Both the position numbers and the translations under genes were made by a program. From positions 124,001 to 188,000 of the forward strand of contig NZ_QYBB01000002.1 in NCBI RefSeq assembly GCF_004137685.1: a stretch of DNA of 64,000 bases, in the 5' to 3' direction. This DNA is from Lichenibacterium minor (GTDB lineage Bacteria; Pseudomonadota; Alphaproteobacteria; Rhizobiales; Beijerinckiaceae). Each line of letters begins with the position of its first letter. Within the stretch, counting starts at the first letter, position 1. Of this stretch, positions 51,212 through 60,314 are shown one piece after another. The notes beneath the pieces were generated by a model. That model was not told the origin of the DNA, did not search any database, and saw only the letters and a program-made list of their open reading frames with translations.

Positions 51212-51571
51212 ATGGCCCGCATCAGGCACCCCCGCCCCGACGGTTCGCCGGGCTGCGCCGTGGAAGCGACGCTCGGCCTCACCGACGGCAAGTGGAAGGG
51301 GGTGGTGCTGTTCCACCTGCTGGGCGGCACGCTGCGCTTCAACGAGATCCGCCGCCGGGTGCCCAGCGTCACGCCGCGCATGCTGACGAACCAGCTCCGC
51401 GAGATGGAGGCGGACGGGCTCATCGGCCGCCGGGTCTACGCCGAGGTGCCCCCGAAGGTCGAATACAGCCTCACGGATCGGGGCCGCAGCCTCGCCCCGG
51501 TGCTGTCCGCCCTCAAGGCCTGGGCCGACGCCAACGTGGCGGGTTTCGGCGGAAGCTCCGCCGCGGCGTGA
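51212..51571 (+). CDS. HxlR-family transcriptional regulator
   Basis: A 119-residue winged-HTH regulator. The family core is LTDGKWKGVVLFHLLGGTLR, RFNEIRRRVPSVTPRMLTNQ and LREMEADGLIGRRVYAEVPP. The single N-terminal Cys (GCAVEATLGL) sits where HypR/QorR-type members sense quinones or disulfide stress. It diverges from the zinc-type dehydrogenase, its most likely target. RBS AAAAGGA precedes ATG 51212. No clear operator palindrome was spotted in the 104-bp gap. Confidence 0.9.
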   Translation: MARIRHPRPDGSPGCAVEATLGLTDGKWKGVVLFHLLGGTLRFNEIRRRVPSVTPRMLTNQLREMEADGLIGRRVYAEVPPKVEYSLTDRGRSLAPVLSALKAWADANVAGFGGSSAAA

Positions 51572-51619
51572 GCGGCGGCATGCCGCCCGGGCGGCGCCGT
51601 TAACCACGACGCGACGATC

Positions 51620-52795
51620 GTGTTTCACGAAGCGTTAACCCATGCGCAGCTCCGGACCTCATCCCGCTGCCCGGCCCCGCGACGTTTCGGGGCGCGGGCG
51701 CCCAGCGAGCGCACGACAGCCTTGGCCCTTCCCGACCCGACCGACGCGGTCGTTTCCATCTCCTGGCAGGAGGTGTCCGGCGGCACGATCACCACCGAGC
51801 AGGGCTCGGGCGTGCTGATCGCGCCCGACGAGGTGTTGACCGCCGCCCACCTGGTCTACGACGCCGCCGGCCGCGCCGTGGCGGACGCGGTGGCGACGTC
51901 GGACGCCGGGGGACGGCCGCTCCGCGCCGCCGAAGCCTCCGTCCATGCCATGCCGCTCGCGGATTGGACGCGGGTGGCGAGCGCAGCCGGGGATTTCGCG
52001 GTGATCCACCTCGCCACCCCCCTCGCCGGCCTGCCCACCATGGCGCTGGGCTCCGGCTTCGCCGGCGGCGCCGTGACGGTGACGGGCTATCCGGCCGCGA
52101 CCGGGGGCGCGCGGGACAGCCTCGCCGAGGTCCTGGCCCCCGTCGCGGGGTCCTCCGGCATCCTGCAGGGCACGCCGCTGGGCGCGCCGGGCGACCCGCG
52201 CGGCGCCAGCGGCGGCCCGGCCTGGCAGGCGGTGGACGGCGTCGCGACCGTCGTGGGCCTGACCTCCTCGGCCAACGGGTCGATGGGCTTCTTCGTCGGC
52301 CTCACGGCGGCCGACGTGGCCGAGATCGACGCCTGGACGGCGGCCGACCACGCCGCCGCGGCACCGGTCGTCGTCGTGCCCGCGGCGGCGCCGGTGGCGG
52401 CCGAGCCCCAGCCTGCAGGGGCGTCGCCGGCCATCGCCGCCCTGGCGGCGGCGGCGGCCGGCCTCCCCGCCGTCACGTCGCGCCCCGCGCTCGACGCCGC
52501 GATGTCGCGCGTCGTGTCGCTGCTCGCCCGCGACGCCGCCGCGCTCGGCGCCGGGGCGGGTTTCGACGACGTGGCCGCCGACGCCCTGTCGGTGCTCGGC
52601 GACAACGGCCGCCACCGCAACCTCGCGGCCGCGCTTCTGGAAGGGGTGATGTGGGGCCATGCCGGCGGCGACGTCGCGGGTTCGGTCGGCGCCGTCGCGG
52701 CGGTGGATTCCGGCGTGCTGTCCTACGCGGCTTCCGAGCGCGGCGTCCACGCCGGGGCCCGCGCCGGGGCGCTGCTGCTCGCATCCGGTTTCTGA
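51620..52795 (+). CDS. Trypsin-like serine protease with unknown C-terminal domain
   Basis: About 391 residues from GTG 51620; an in-frame TTG at 51722 (MALPDPTDAVVSISW) is an equally likely start. The protease domain has an intact triad: LTAAHLVYD (His), GDFAVIHLATP (Asp) and DPRGASGGPAWQAVD (Ser). No Sec or Tat signal precedes the domain, so export would need another route such as type I secretion, or the enzyme is internal. After an Ala/Val/Pro linker (about 250-285) the C-terminal 130 residues (ALSVLGDNGRHRNLAAALLE) match nothing I know. Confidence 0.8.
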   Translation: MFHEALTHAQLRTSSRCPAPRRFGARAPSERTTALALPDPTDAVVSISWQEVSGGTITTEQGSGVLIAPDEVLTAAHLVYDAAGRAVADAVATSDAGGRPLRAAEASVHAMPLADWTRVASAAGDFAVIHLATPLAGLPTMALGSGFAGGAVTVTGYPAATGGARDSLAEVLAPVAGSSGILQGTPLGAPGDPRGASGGPAWQAVDGVATVVGLTSSANGSMGFFVGLTAADVAEIDAWTAADHAAAAPVVVVPAAAPVAAEPQPAGASPAIAALAAAAAGLPAVTSRPALDAAMSRVVSLLARDAAALGAGAGFDDVAADALSVLGDNGRHRNLAAALLEGVMWGHAGGDVAGSVGAVAAVDSGVLSYAASERGVHAGARAGALLLASGF

Positions 52796-52920
52796 GGCGC
52801 ACCCTCCACCCCCGACCGCATGCCGCGGCCCGCGCCTTTGCGGTCCGCCTCCCGAGCCGCTATCTCCGACGGTGAAGCCGCGCCGGGCGCGACGCCCCGC
52901 CATCCCGTTCGGAGCCCAGA

Positions 52921-55875
52921 GTGGACGCGCACGTCACCACGCTCGATCGCCCGTCCCACCCCGGCCGGGCCGACCAGGCCGCGGCCCTGCGCGCCGCGCT
53001 GCGCCACGAAGGGTTCTCGGGCGACGTCGAGGACGGGATCGGGCCGCGGCTCGTGGCCGCCACCGACAACAGCATCTACCAGGTCATGCCCGTGGCGGTG
53101 CTCCACCCCCGCGAGGGCGCCGACGTCGCTGCCGCGGTGCGGGCCGCCCGCGCCGTGCCCGACCTCGCGCTGTCGCCGCGCGGCGGCGGCACTGGCACCA
53201 ACGGCCAATCGCTGACCCGGGGCGCGATCCTCGACCTGTCGCGCCACATGAACCGCATCCTCGCGCTCGACCTCGACGCCCGCACCGTCACGGTCGAGCC
53301 TGGGGTGGTGCTGGACCAGCTCAACGCGGTCCTGCGCCCGCACGGCTTCTTCTTCCCGCCCGCCGTGTCGACCGCGACGCGCGCCACGATCGGCGGCATG
53401 ATCGCCACCGATGCGTCGGGGAAGGGCTCGCGCCGCTACGGCCGCACCTCGGACCACGTCCTGTCGCTCGACGTCGTCCTGTCGGACGGCTCCGACTTCA
53501 CGGTCCGCCCGCTGACCCGGCCCGAGCTCGACGCCGCCGTCGCTCGCGGCGGCATCGCCGGCGACGTCCACGCCGAGGTGCTGCGGATCGTCACCGAACA
53601 TGCCGACCTGATCGCCGACACCTTTCCGGCGATGAACCGGGGCCTGACCGGCTACAACCTCCAGGGCGTGACGCGGCCGGACGGCACCTACGACCTCGTG
53701 CGTCTGCTCGCGGGGTCTGAGGGCACGCTGGCCTTCACCCGCGCGGCGACGCTGCGCCTGACGCCGCTGCCGAAGCATCGCATCCTGATGGTGGCGCGCT
53801 ACGCGTCCTTCGACGCCGCCCTGCGGGACGTGCGGCACCTGCTCGCCGCCGACCCGTTGGCGATCGAGATCCTCGACGACAAGACGCTGGAGCTGGCGAG
53901 CCGCGACGTCATCTGGTCCGGCCTCGAATCCGTGCTGGGCGGGCCCGCCGCGGCGGCGGTGCGCGGCCTCAACGTGATCGAATTCGCCGGCGACGACCGC
54001 GACGCGCTCGGCCGGGACGCGGAGCGCTGCGCCGACCTGCTCGGCCGTTCCCCCCACCCCGCCATGGACTGGGTGCGGGTCGACGACCCGGCGGCGATCG
54101 CGCAGGTGTGGACCCTGCGCGAGAAGGCCGTGGGGCTGATGGGGCGGCTCGGCGAGATGGAGGGCTCGCGCCGCCAGGGCACCGCCTTCGTCGAGGACAC
54201 GGCCGTGCCGCCCGAGCGGCTCGCCGACTACGTGGCCGAGTTCCGCGCCCTGCTCGACCGCCACGGCCTCGCCTACGGCATGTACGGCCACGCCGACGTC
54301 GGCTGCCTCCACGTCCGCCCCTCGCTCGACCTGGCGGACCCGGCCGAGGAAGCGATGATCCGCGCCGTGTCCGACGAGGTCGCCGCGCTGGTGAAGCGCC
54401 ACGGCGGGCTGATCTGGGGGGAACACGGGCGCGGCTACCGGGGCGAGTTCTCGCCGCTCTTCTTCGGCCCCGTGCTCTACGGCGAGCTGTGCCGCATCAA
54501 GCGCGCCTTCGATCCCGAGAACCTGTTCAACCCCGGCAAGCTGGCCTCGCCCGACCTCGGCGGCGCCATCGACCGCATCGACGCCGTGCCGGTGCGCGGC
54601 AGCTTCGACCGGCTGATCGACAAGGGCGAGCGCCGCGGGATGGGGCGCGCCGTGAGCTGCAACGGCAACGCCGCGTGCCATTCCTGGGACGACTTCGACG
54701 CCATGTGCCCGTCCTACCACGCGACGCGCGACCGCGTGCAGTCGCCGAAGGGCCGGGCCACGCTGCTGCGCGCCTGGATGCGCCTGCGCTCGGAGCAGGC
54801 GCGGGGTCTGCCCGTCGCGGCCGAGCTCGCCGCCGTGGAATCCGCCACCAAGGCGTCGATGGACACCTGCCTGTCGTGCAAGAGCTGCGCGAGCCTGTGC
54901 CCCGTCAAGGTCGACATCCCGTCGATGCGGGCGCGCTTCCTCGCCACCTACCACACGGCGCACCCGCGCCCGCTCCGCGATCGCCTGCTGCGCCGCCTCG
55001 AGGCCGGACTGGCCCTGGTGCGCCGCGCCCCCAGCCTCGCCGGCGCCGTGATGGGCTCGGCGCCGGCCGCGTGGCTGCTGCGGAACCGCTTCGGCCTCGT
55101 CGACCTGCCGCATCCTGCCCCGACGCGCTGGAAGCCGCGCGTCGGCGGCGGTGGCCCGCACGTCGTGCTGCTGCGCGACAGTTTCCTGTCCACCTTCGAC
55201 GGCGCCGTGATCGACGCGGCGGGGCGGCTGCTGGAAAGGCTCGGCTACCGCGTGACGCTGTCCGCCATCCGCCCCAACGGCAAAGCGCTGCAGGTGCTGG
55301 GGCTGGAGACGGCTTTTGGGAAGGTGGCGCGCCGCGCCGTCGCCGAGCGGGCGAAGCTCGCCGCGGCCGGCGTACCGCTCGTCAGCCTCGACGCCGCGAC
55401 CGGTCTGCTGCACGACAACGAATATAAGGAATATGCGGAATATTCCGCGAATCCACCCCTCGCTCCGGTGGTGTCGATCGAGCGTTTCCTCGCCGACGAG
55501 GTGGCGGCCGGCCGCATCGCGCCGCGTGGAAGCGGGGCTGGACCGACGCTCGACATCCTGCTCCACTGCACCGAGAAGACCGCGCAGCCCGAAACGGCGG
55601 CGCGCTGGGGGCGGGTGATGGCGCATCTCGGGCTCGACGTGCGGTTTCCGAAGGTCGGCTGCTGCGGCATGGCCGGGCTCTTCGGCCATCAAGCCGAGCA
55701 GGCGGAGCTGTCCCGCCGGATCTTCGACATCGGCTGGCGGCCGCGCCTGGGCGACGACCCGTCCCGCACGCTCGCGACGGGCTTTTCCTGCCGCTGCCAA
55801 ACGGAGCGCTTCGCAGGGCACAGGCCGCGCCACCCCGTCGAGGCCGTCCTGGCCCATCTCGAAGCCGCCGGATGA
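52921..55875 (+). CDS. ydiJ: FAD and Fe-S D-2-hydroxyglutarate dehydrogenase (YdiJ type)
   Basis: A 984-residue fused oxidoreductase starting at GTG 52921. The FAD (PCMH) domain has LSPRGGGTGTNGQSLTRG near residue 90, followed by the FAD-oxidase C-terminal region. Iron-sulfur ligands lie in CNGNAACHSWDDFDAMCPSY and CLSCKSCASLCPVKVD. A CCG-type domain ends with VGCCGMAGLFGH. In Pseudomonas putida the homologue oxidises D-2-hydroxyglutarate to 2-oxoglutarate in lysine breakdown. The next gene overlaps its stop by four bases. An odd EYKEYAEYSAN patch at about residue 839 is AT-rich. Confidence 0.92.
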   Translation: MDAHVTTLDRPSHPGRADQAAALRAALRHEGFSGDVEDGIGPRLVAATDNSIYQVMPVAVLHPREGADVAAAVRAARAVPDLALSPRGGGTGTNGQSLTRGAILDLSRHMNRILALDLDARTVTVEPGVVLDQLNAVLRPHGFFFPPAVSTATRATIGGMIATDASGKGSRRYGRTSDHVLSLDVVLSDGSDFTVRPLTRPELDAAVARGGIAGDVHAEVLRIVTEHADLIADTFPAMNRGLTGYNLQGVTRPDGTYDLVRLLAGSEGTLAFTRAATLRLTPLPKHRILMVARYASFDAALRDVRHLLAADPLAIEILDDKTLELASRDVIWSGLESVLGGPAAAAVRGLNVIEFAGDDRDALGRDAERCADLLGRSPHPAMDWVRVDDPAAIAQVWTLREKAVGLMGRLGEMEGSRRQGTAFVEDTAVPPERLADYVAEFRALLDRHGLAYGMYGHADVGCLHVRPSLDLADPAEEAMIRAVSDEVAALVKRHGGLIWGEHGRGYRGEFSPLFFGPVLYGELCRIKRAFDPENLFNPGKLASPDLGGAIDRIDAVPVRGSFDRLIDKGERRGMGRAVSCNGNAACHSWDDFDAMCPSYHATRDRVQSPKGRATLLRAWMRLRSEQARGLPVAAELAAVESATKASMDTCLSCKSCASLCPVKVDIPSMRARFLATYHTAHPRPLRDRLLRRLEAGLALVRRAPSLAGAVMGSAPAAWLLRNRFGLVDLPHPAPTRWKPRVGGGGPHVVLLRDSFLSTFDGAVIDAAGRLLERLGYRVTLSAIRPNGKALQVLGLETAFGKVARRAVAERAKLAAAGVPLVSLDAATGLLHDNEYKEYAEYSANPPLAPVVSIERFLADEVAAGRIAPRGSGAGPTLDILLHCTEKTAQPETAARWGRVMAHLGLDVRFPKVGCCGMAGLFGHQAEQAELSRRIFDIGWRPRLGDDPSRTLATGFSCRCQTERFAGHRPRHPVEAVLAHLEAAG
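55428..55449. repeat. AT-rich palindromic patch inside ydiJ
   Basis: A perfect 14-bp palindrome, GCGGAATATTCCGC, at 55435-55448 lies in an AT-rich patch within an otherwise GC-rich gene. The same block, in reverse orientation and with small changes, occurs at 38061-38081 in the VapB operator region. It encodes the odd EYKEYAEYSAN stretch. Confidence 0.55.
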
Positions 55876-57173
55876 AGGGCGACCCCCGCAGCCACGGGCT
55901 GTGGGAACGCTCGGCACCCGCGGGGCCGGCGACGGTGCCGCTCGCCGGCGACGTCGAGGCGGACGTGGCGATCGTGGGCGGGGGCTATACGGGGCTGTCG
56001 GCCGCCCTGCATCTGGCGGAAGGCGGCGCCTCGGTGGCGCTGCTCGAAGGCGACGAGATCGGCTTCGGCGGCTCGGGGCGCAACGTCGGCCTCGTCAATG
56101 CCGGGCTGTGGATCATGCCCGAGGCGGTGCCGGGCCTGCTGGGCGCACCCCATGGCGAGCGGCTGCTGGCCGAACTCGGCGACGCGCCGGGGCTCGTCTT
56201 CGACATCGTCGCGCGCCACGCCATCGCCTGCGAGGCGACCCGCGCCGGCACGCTCCACTGCGCCGTGGGCCCGCGCGGCCTCGGCGAGGTGAGCGAGCGG
56301 GCGCGGCAGTGGCGGGCGCGGGGGGCGCCGGTCGAGCTGCTCGACGCTCGCGGGACGGCGAGCGCCGTCGGCACGGCGGCCTATGCGGGCGCGCTGCTCG
56401 ACCGGCGCGCCGGCACGGTCCAGCCGCTCGCCTACGCGCGCGGCCTGGCCGGCGCGGCCCTGCGGGCGGGGGCCCGCATCTTCACGGGGAGCCCCGTCGG
56501 GACGGCCGAGGACGAGGGGGCGGGCTGGCGGCTGCACACGGCCGGCGGCAGCGTGCGGGCACCGAAGGTCATCGTCGCCACCAACGCCTACACGGGCGGG
56601 CCGGGCTCGGCCGCGAGCCCCTGGCCCGCCGTGCGGGCCGAGCTGGTCCACCTCCCCTATTTCAACCTCGCCACGCCGCCGCTGTCGGCGAACCTCGCGG
56701 GCTCGATCCTGCCCGGACGTCAAGGCGTCTGGGACACGCGGGAGGTGCTGAGCTCCTTCCGCTTCGACGCCGCGGGGCGTCTCGTCTTCGGCAGCGTCGG
56801 CGCGCTCCGCGGCACCGGCCGCGCCGTGCACCGCGCCTGGGGGCGACGGGCGCTGGCGAAACTCTTCCCGCAGCTCGCCGGGATCGATTTCGAGCACGAA
56901 TGGTTCGGCGCCATCGGCATGACGGTCGACGCCGTGCCGCGCTTCCACCGGCTCGGCCGCGGCGTCGTTGGCTTCAGCGGCTACAACGGCCGCGGCATCG
57001 CGCCCGGCACCGCCTTCGGGCGCTGCCTCGCCCGGCTCATGCTGGGCGAGATCGGCGAGGCCGACCTGCCCCTGCCGGCGACCGACCCGGCGCCGGTGCG
57101 GTTCCGCGCCGCCCGGGAAGCCTGGTACGAGGCCGGCGCGCAGGTCGTGCACGGGGTGGGCGCCCGGACGTGA
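55872..57173 (+). CDS. FAD-dependent amine/imino-acid oxidase (PuuB/AmaA-like DAO)
   Basis: A 433-residue DAO-family flavoprotein overlapping ydiJ by four bases. The FAD site is VAIVGGGYTGLSAALHLAEG. GFGGSGRNVGLVNAGLW is typical of the PuuB/AmaA group, and GFSGYNGRGIAPGTAFGR closes the FAD site. Group members include gamma-glutamylputrescine oxidase and L-pipecolate oxidase (AmaA). With ydiJ before and an ALDH7 dehydrogenase after, pipecolate oxidation in lysine catabolism is the better guess. The overlap shows it is made together with YdiJ. Confidence 0.85.
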   Translation: MKGDPRSHGLWERSAPAGPATVPLAGDVEADVAIVGGGYTGLSAALHLAEGGASVALLEGDEIGFGGSGRNVGLVNAGLWIMPEAVPGLLGAPHGERLLAELGDAPGLVFDIVARHAIACEATRAGTLHCAVGPRGLGEVSERARQWRARGAPVELLDARGTASAVGTAAYAGALLDRRAGTVQPLAYARGLAGAALRAGARIFTGSPVGTAEDEGAGWRLHTAGGSVRAPKVIVATNAYTGGPGSAASPWPAVRAELVHLPYFNLATPPLSANLAGSILPGRQGVWDTREVLSSFRFDAAGRLVFGSVGALRGTGRAVHRAWGRRALAKLFPQLAGIDFEHEWFGAIGMTVDAVPRFHRLGRGVVGFSGYNGRGIAPGTAFGRCLARLMLGEIGEADLPLPATDPAPVRFRAAREAWYEAGAQVVHGVGART

Positions 57174-57426
57174 CGCGGTGGTGGAGCGGACAGTTCCCCC
57201 CCGCAGCCCTGCCGGACGAGACCGCCCGACCGTGCCGGCGATCGAGCACGGTTTGCCCCGTCATCGTCGGCCCAATGCATTCGTTCGATCGTCTCGGGCG
57301 GATATGCTCCCGCCAGTCCTGCCGTTTGCGGCGGGTGAGCCGCTCCATCGCGATGGCAAGTGTGTTGACGGTTCCACGGTCGGTTGGTCATCATGCGTCG
57401 CGTCGACCTTTCTCGGGGTGGGCGGC

Positions 57427-58194
57427 GTGAAGCGGGTCGCGGTTTTGGCAGACGTCCACGGCAACTTGCACGCGCTCGAGGCCGTGCTGGCGGAGCCGGA
57501 CGTCGCTTCGGCCGATCTGATCGTGTTCAATGGTGACCTCGCCGATGGCCCGTTTCCCCGCGAAACGATGGAACGCATCGAAGCACTCGGCCCGAAGGGC
57601 GTTTGGCTGCGCGGCAACGGCGACCGCTGGATCGTCGAAGCGCGCGCCGGCCGCTTCCGCCATCCCGATCCGTCCACCGATGCCCTGATCCATTGGGCGG
57701 CCGGCCGTCTCTCGGAAGCTCAGGTCGCTCGTTTGGCCGCTCTCCCGATGAGAACGACCGTCGACATCGAGAACGGTCGGGTTGCGCTCTGCCATGCGAC
57801 GGCCCGGAGTGACAACGAGATGTTGCTCGTCGACAGCACGATCGGACAGGCCCGTGCGGCTTTCCAGGGTATCGACGCGGGTCTCGTCGTGGTGGGCCAC
57901 TCCCATATGCCCTTCGACCGCCTGTTTGACCGCAGGCGAGTCGTGAATGCGGGGTCGGTCGGCCTGCCCTACGGCCATTCCGGTGCTTCCTGGGCGCTGC
58001 TCGGCCCCGATCCTGTGCTGCGGCGCACCTCATATGACGCGCGGGCCGCCGCCGATGCGATCGTCGCGAGTGGCATGCCCGGCGCCCTCGATTTTGCCGA
58101 GACTTGCATCCTGACGGTGGAAAGCGATGCGGCGGCGCTGGACGCGTTTCGAACCACCCTGGAGCGCCAGCAACGAGACGCCGATTTCGGCTGA
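57427..58194 (+). CDS. Metallophosphoesterase, YfcE-like calcineurin fold
   Basis: A 255-residue protein from GTG 57427 (MKRVAVLADVHGNLHALEAV); the longer frame is read-through. Metal ligands appear in order: LADVHGN (D, H), FNGDLADGP (D), LRGNGDRWI (N), LCHAT (H) and VVGHSHMP (H, H), so both metals can bind. Family members hydrolyse phosphodiesters or phosphomonoesters such as cyclic nucleotides. It lies between the amine oxidase and the ALDH7 gene but with gaps of 253 and 161 bp, so its link to the lysine genes is weak. Confidence 0.88.
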   Translation: MKRVAVLADVHGNLHALEAVLAEPDVASADLIVFNGDLADGPFPRETMERIEALGPKGVWLRGNGDRWIVEARAGRFRHPDPSTDALIHWAAGRLSEAQVARLAALPMRTTVDIENGRVALCHATARSDNEMLLVDSTIGQARAAFQGIDAGLVVVGHSHMPFDRLFDRRRVVNAGSVGLPYGHSGASWALLGPDPVLRRTSYDARAAADAIVASGMPGALDFAETCILTVESDAAALDAFRTTLERQQRDADFG

Positions 58195-58355
58195 TCCATG
58201 CTGCGGCGCGGGGTTTCGGTCCGGATACAGGTCAGTCGGGCCGAGGCGGTGCCGAGGCGCGACAGGACAGATCCACGCTGCGCAGTGCGTCGGTGCCCCC
58301 ATCCGAGATCCAGTCGGGGTATAGAGGCTGGCGAACTTGACCGGAAAGCCCCGCC

Positions 58356-59870
58356 ATGACCGCCATCGCCGCCGAAGCCCGCCGCATCCTCGCCGACCTC
58401 GGCGTGCCCGAAACCCGCTTCGCCGGCGGCACGCTCCCGGTGCGCTCGCCCATCACCGGGGAAGCGATCGGCGCCGTCGCCGAAGCGTCGGCGGACGACG
58501 TGCCCGACGCGGTCGGCCGCGCCCAGGCGGCGTTCCTTCGCTGGCGGCTGGTGCCGGCGCCGCGGCGCGGCGAGCTGGTGCGGCTGCTCGGCGAGGAGCT
58601 GCGCGCCGCCAAGGGCGCGCTCGGCCGCCTCGTCACGCTGGAGGTCGGCAAGGTGGTGTCGGAGGGCCTGGGCGAGGTCCAGGAGATGATCGACATCTGC
58701 GACTTCGCGGTCGGCCTGTCGCGCCAGATCGGCGGCCTCGTGCTGCCGTCCGAGCGGCCCGACCACAGGCTGGCCGAGCAATGGCACCCCGCGGGCGTCG
58801 TCGGCATCATCTCCGCCTTCAACTTCCCCGTCGCGGTGTGGTCGTGGAACGCCGCCCTGGCGCTGGTCTGCGGCGACGCGGTCGTGTGGAAGCCGTCCGA
58901 GAAGGCGCCCCTCACCGCGCTGGCGGTCGACGCCCTCTACCGGAGGGCCGCCGCGCGCTTCGGGGCCGACGCGCCGGACGGGCTCGCGACGGTGCTGGTC
59001 GGCGGTCGCGCGGTCGGCGAAGCGCTGGTCGACGATCCGCGCGTGCCGGTGGTGTCGGCCACGGGCTCGACCCGCATGGGGCGCGCGGTCGGCGAGCGCC
59101 TGGCGCGCCGCTTCGGCAAGGCCATCCTGGAACTCGGCGGCAACAACGCGTCGATCGTCACGCCGTCGGCCGACCTCGACCTGACCCTGCGCGCCGTGGC
59201 CTTCGCCGCCATGGGCACGGCCGGCCAGCGCTGCACCACCCTGCGTCGCCTCATCGTCCACGCCGACGTCTACGACGCGCTGGTGCCGCGGCTCGCCGGC
59301 GTGTACCGCGCCATCACCGTCGGCAGCCCCGTCGCGGGCGACGCGCTGGTGGGCCCCCTGATCGACGGCGACGCCTTCGCCGCCATGGAGGCGGCGCTCG
59401 CCGCCGCGCGGGCGGCGGGCGGCACGGTGCACGGCGGCGGGCGCGTGGAGGTGGAGGGCGAGGGCGCGTTCTACGCCCGGCCGGCGCTGGTCGAGATGCC
59501 GGGCCAGGTCGGGCCCGTGATGGAGGAAACCTTCGCGCCGATCCTCTACGTGCTGCGCTACCGCGACCTCGACGAGGCCATCGCGCTGCAGAACGGCGTG
59601 CCTCAGGGGCTGTCGTCGTCGATCTTCGGCAGCGACCTGCGCGAGGTCGAACGGTACCTGTCCGTCCAGGGCTCGGACTGCGGCATCGCCAACGTCAACA
59701 TGGGGCCCTCGGGCGCCGAGATCGGCGGCGCCTTCGGGGGCGAGAAGGACACGGGCGGCGGCCGCGAGTCCGGCTCCGACGCCTGGAAGGGCTACATGCG
59801 GCGGCAAACCAACGCGATCAACTACGGGCGGTCCCTGCCGCTGGCGCAGGGCGTGCGGTTCGAGGTGTGA
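58356..59870 (+). CDS. amaB: Aminoadipate-semialdehyde dehydrogenase (ALDH7 family, AmaB-like)
   Basis: A 504-residue NAD-dependent dehydrogenase. It matches the ALDH7 branch: LAEQWHPAGVVGIISAFNFP, VVSATGSTRMGRAVGERLAR, the catalytic Glu in ILELGGNNASIV and catalytic Cys in AGQRCTTLRR. In lysine breakdown it turns the semialdehyde derived from piperideine-6-carboxylate into 2-aminoadipate. The upstream DAO-type oxidase and YdiJ fit earlier and later steps. The hglS decarboxylase and aminotransferase steps are not in the window. A repeat (copy D) follows its stop. Confidence 0.92.
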   Translation: MTAIAAEARRILADLGVPETRFAGGTLPVRSPITGEAIGAVAEASADDVPDAVGRAQAAFLRWRLVPAPRRGELVRLLGEELRAAKGALGRLVTLEVGKVVSEGLGEVQEMIDICDFAVGLSRQIGGLVLPSERPDHRLAEQWHPAGVVGIISAFNFPVAVWSWNAALALVCGDAVVWKPSEKAPLTALAVDALYRRAAARFGADAPDGLATVLVGGRAVGEALVDDPRVPVVSATGSTRMGRAVGERLARRFGKAILELGGNNASIVTPSADLDLTLRAVAFAAMGTAGQRCTTLRRLIVHADVYDALVPRLAGVYRAITVGSPVAGDALVGPLIDGDAFAAMEAALAAARAAGGTVHGGGRVEVEGEGAFYARPALVEMPGQVGPVMEETFAPILYVLRYRDLDEAIALQNGVPQGLSSSIFGSDLREVERYLSVQGSDCGIANVNMGPSGAEIGGAFGGEKDTGGGRESGSDAWKGYMRRQTNAINYGRSLPLAQGVRFEV

Positions 59871-59892
59871 AGCCCCCCGGTCGAAGGCTCTG

Positions 59893-59945
59893 GCCGACGG
59901 CCGGCGCCAACGCGGCCCGCCGCCCGTGCGGCGCGTCGCCGCTCA
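59893..59945. repeat. Stop-codon-associated hairpin repeat, copy D
   Basis: A more diverged copy. It shares GCCGACGGCCGGCGC with copy B and a CGCC...GTGCGGCG hairpin. Its right end holds the TGA stop (59943-59945) of the minus-strand gene, as in copies B and C. The GACGGG/CCCGTC hairpin is absent here. Confidence 0.45.
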
Positions 59946-60206
59946 GGCCGCGTCCCCCGAGCGGAACGGCGTGAAGCGGCGCACCCAGCCGCCGAGGCGG
60001 CCGCTGTCCCGCTCCACCCGCACCTGCGTGTCGGCGACCGCCTGGGCGATCTCGGCCACCTCGTCCATCACGGCCAGGAGCGCGTGCTCGACCGCGTCGA
60101 GGCTCGCGTAGACGTCGCCCGTCACCCTGGCCTCCGCGATGGTTCGGGCGATGTCCTCCAGGCGCCCCCGCACGCGCAGGGCGCTGAACATCTCGCTATC
60201 CACCAT
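59943..60206 (-). CDS. Small helical protein, unknown function
   Basis: An 87-residue product with GGAGAA about eight bases before ATG 60206. It is almost entirely helical and amphipathic: MFSALRVRGRLEDIARTIAE then DVYASLDAVEHALLAVMDEV and IAQAVADTQVRVERDSGRLG. This resembles small coiled-coil or phasin-like cytoplasmic proteins, but no family is recognised. Its stop lies in repeat copy D. The RBS and regular heptads support coding; function cannot be guessed. Confidence 0.5.
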   Translation of the reverse strand: MVDSEMFSALRVRGRLEDIARTIAEARVTGDVYASLDAVEHALLAVMDEVAEIAQAVADTQVRVERDSGRLGGWVRRFTPFRSGDAA

Positions 60207-60314
60207 CCGTGAGCTTCTCCGTCGCCGCGGGCATGGCTTGAAGCCCGCGCATCGCCCCGGTTCCGGGGCGCGCGAGAGTGCTTATCCTAAGACAACGGCG
60301 GGGTGACGGCACCA

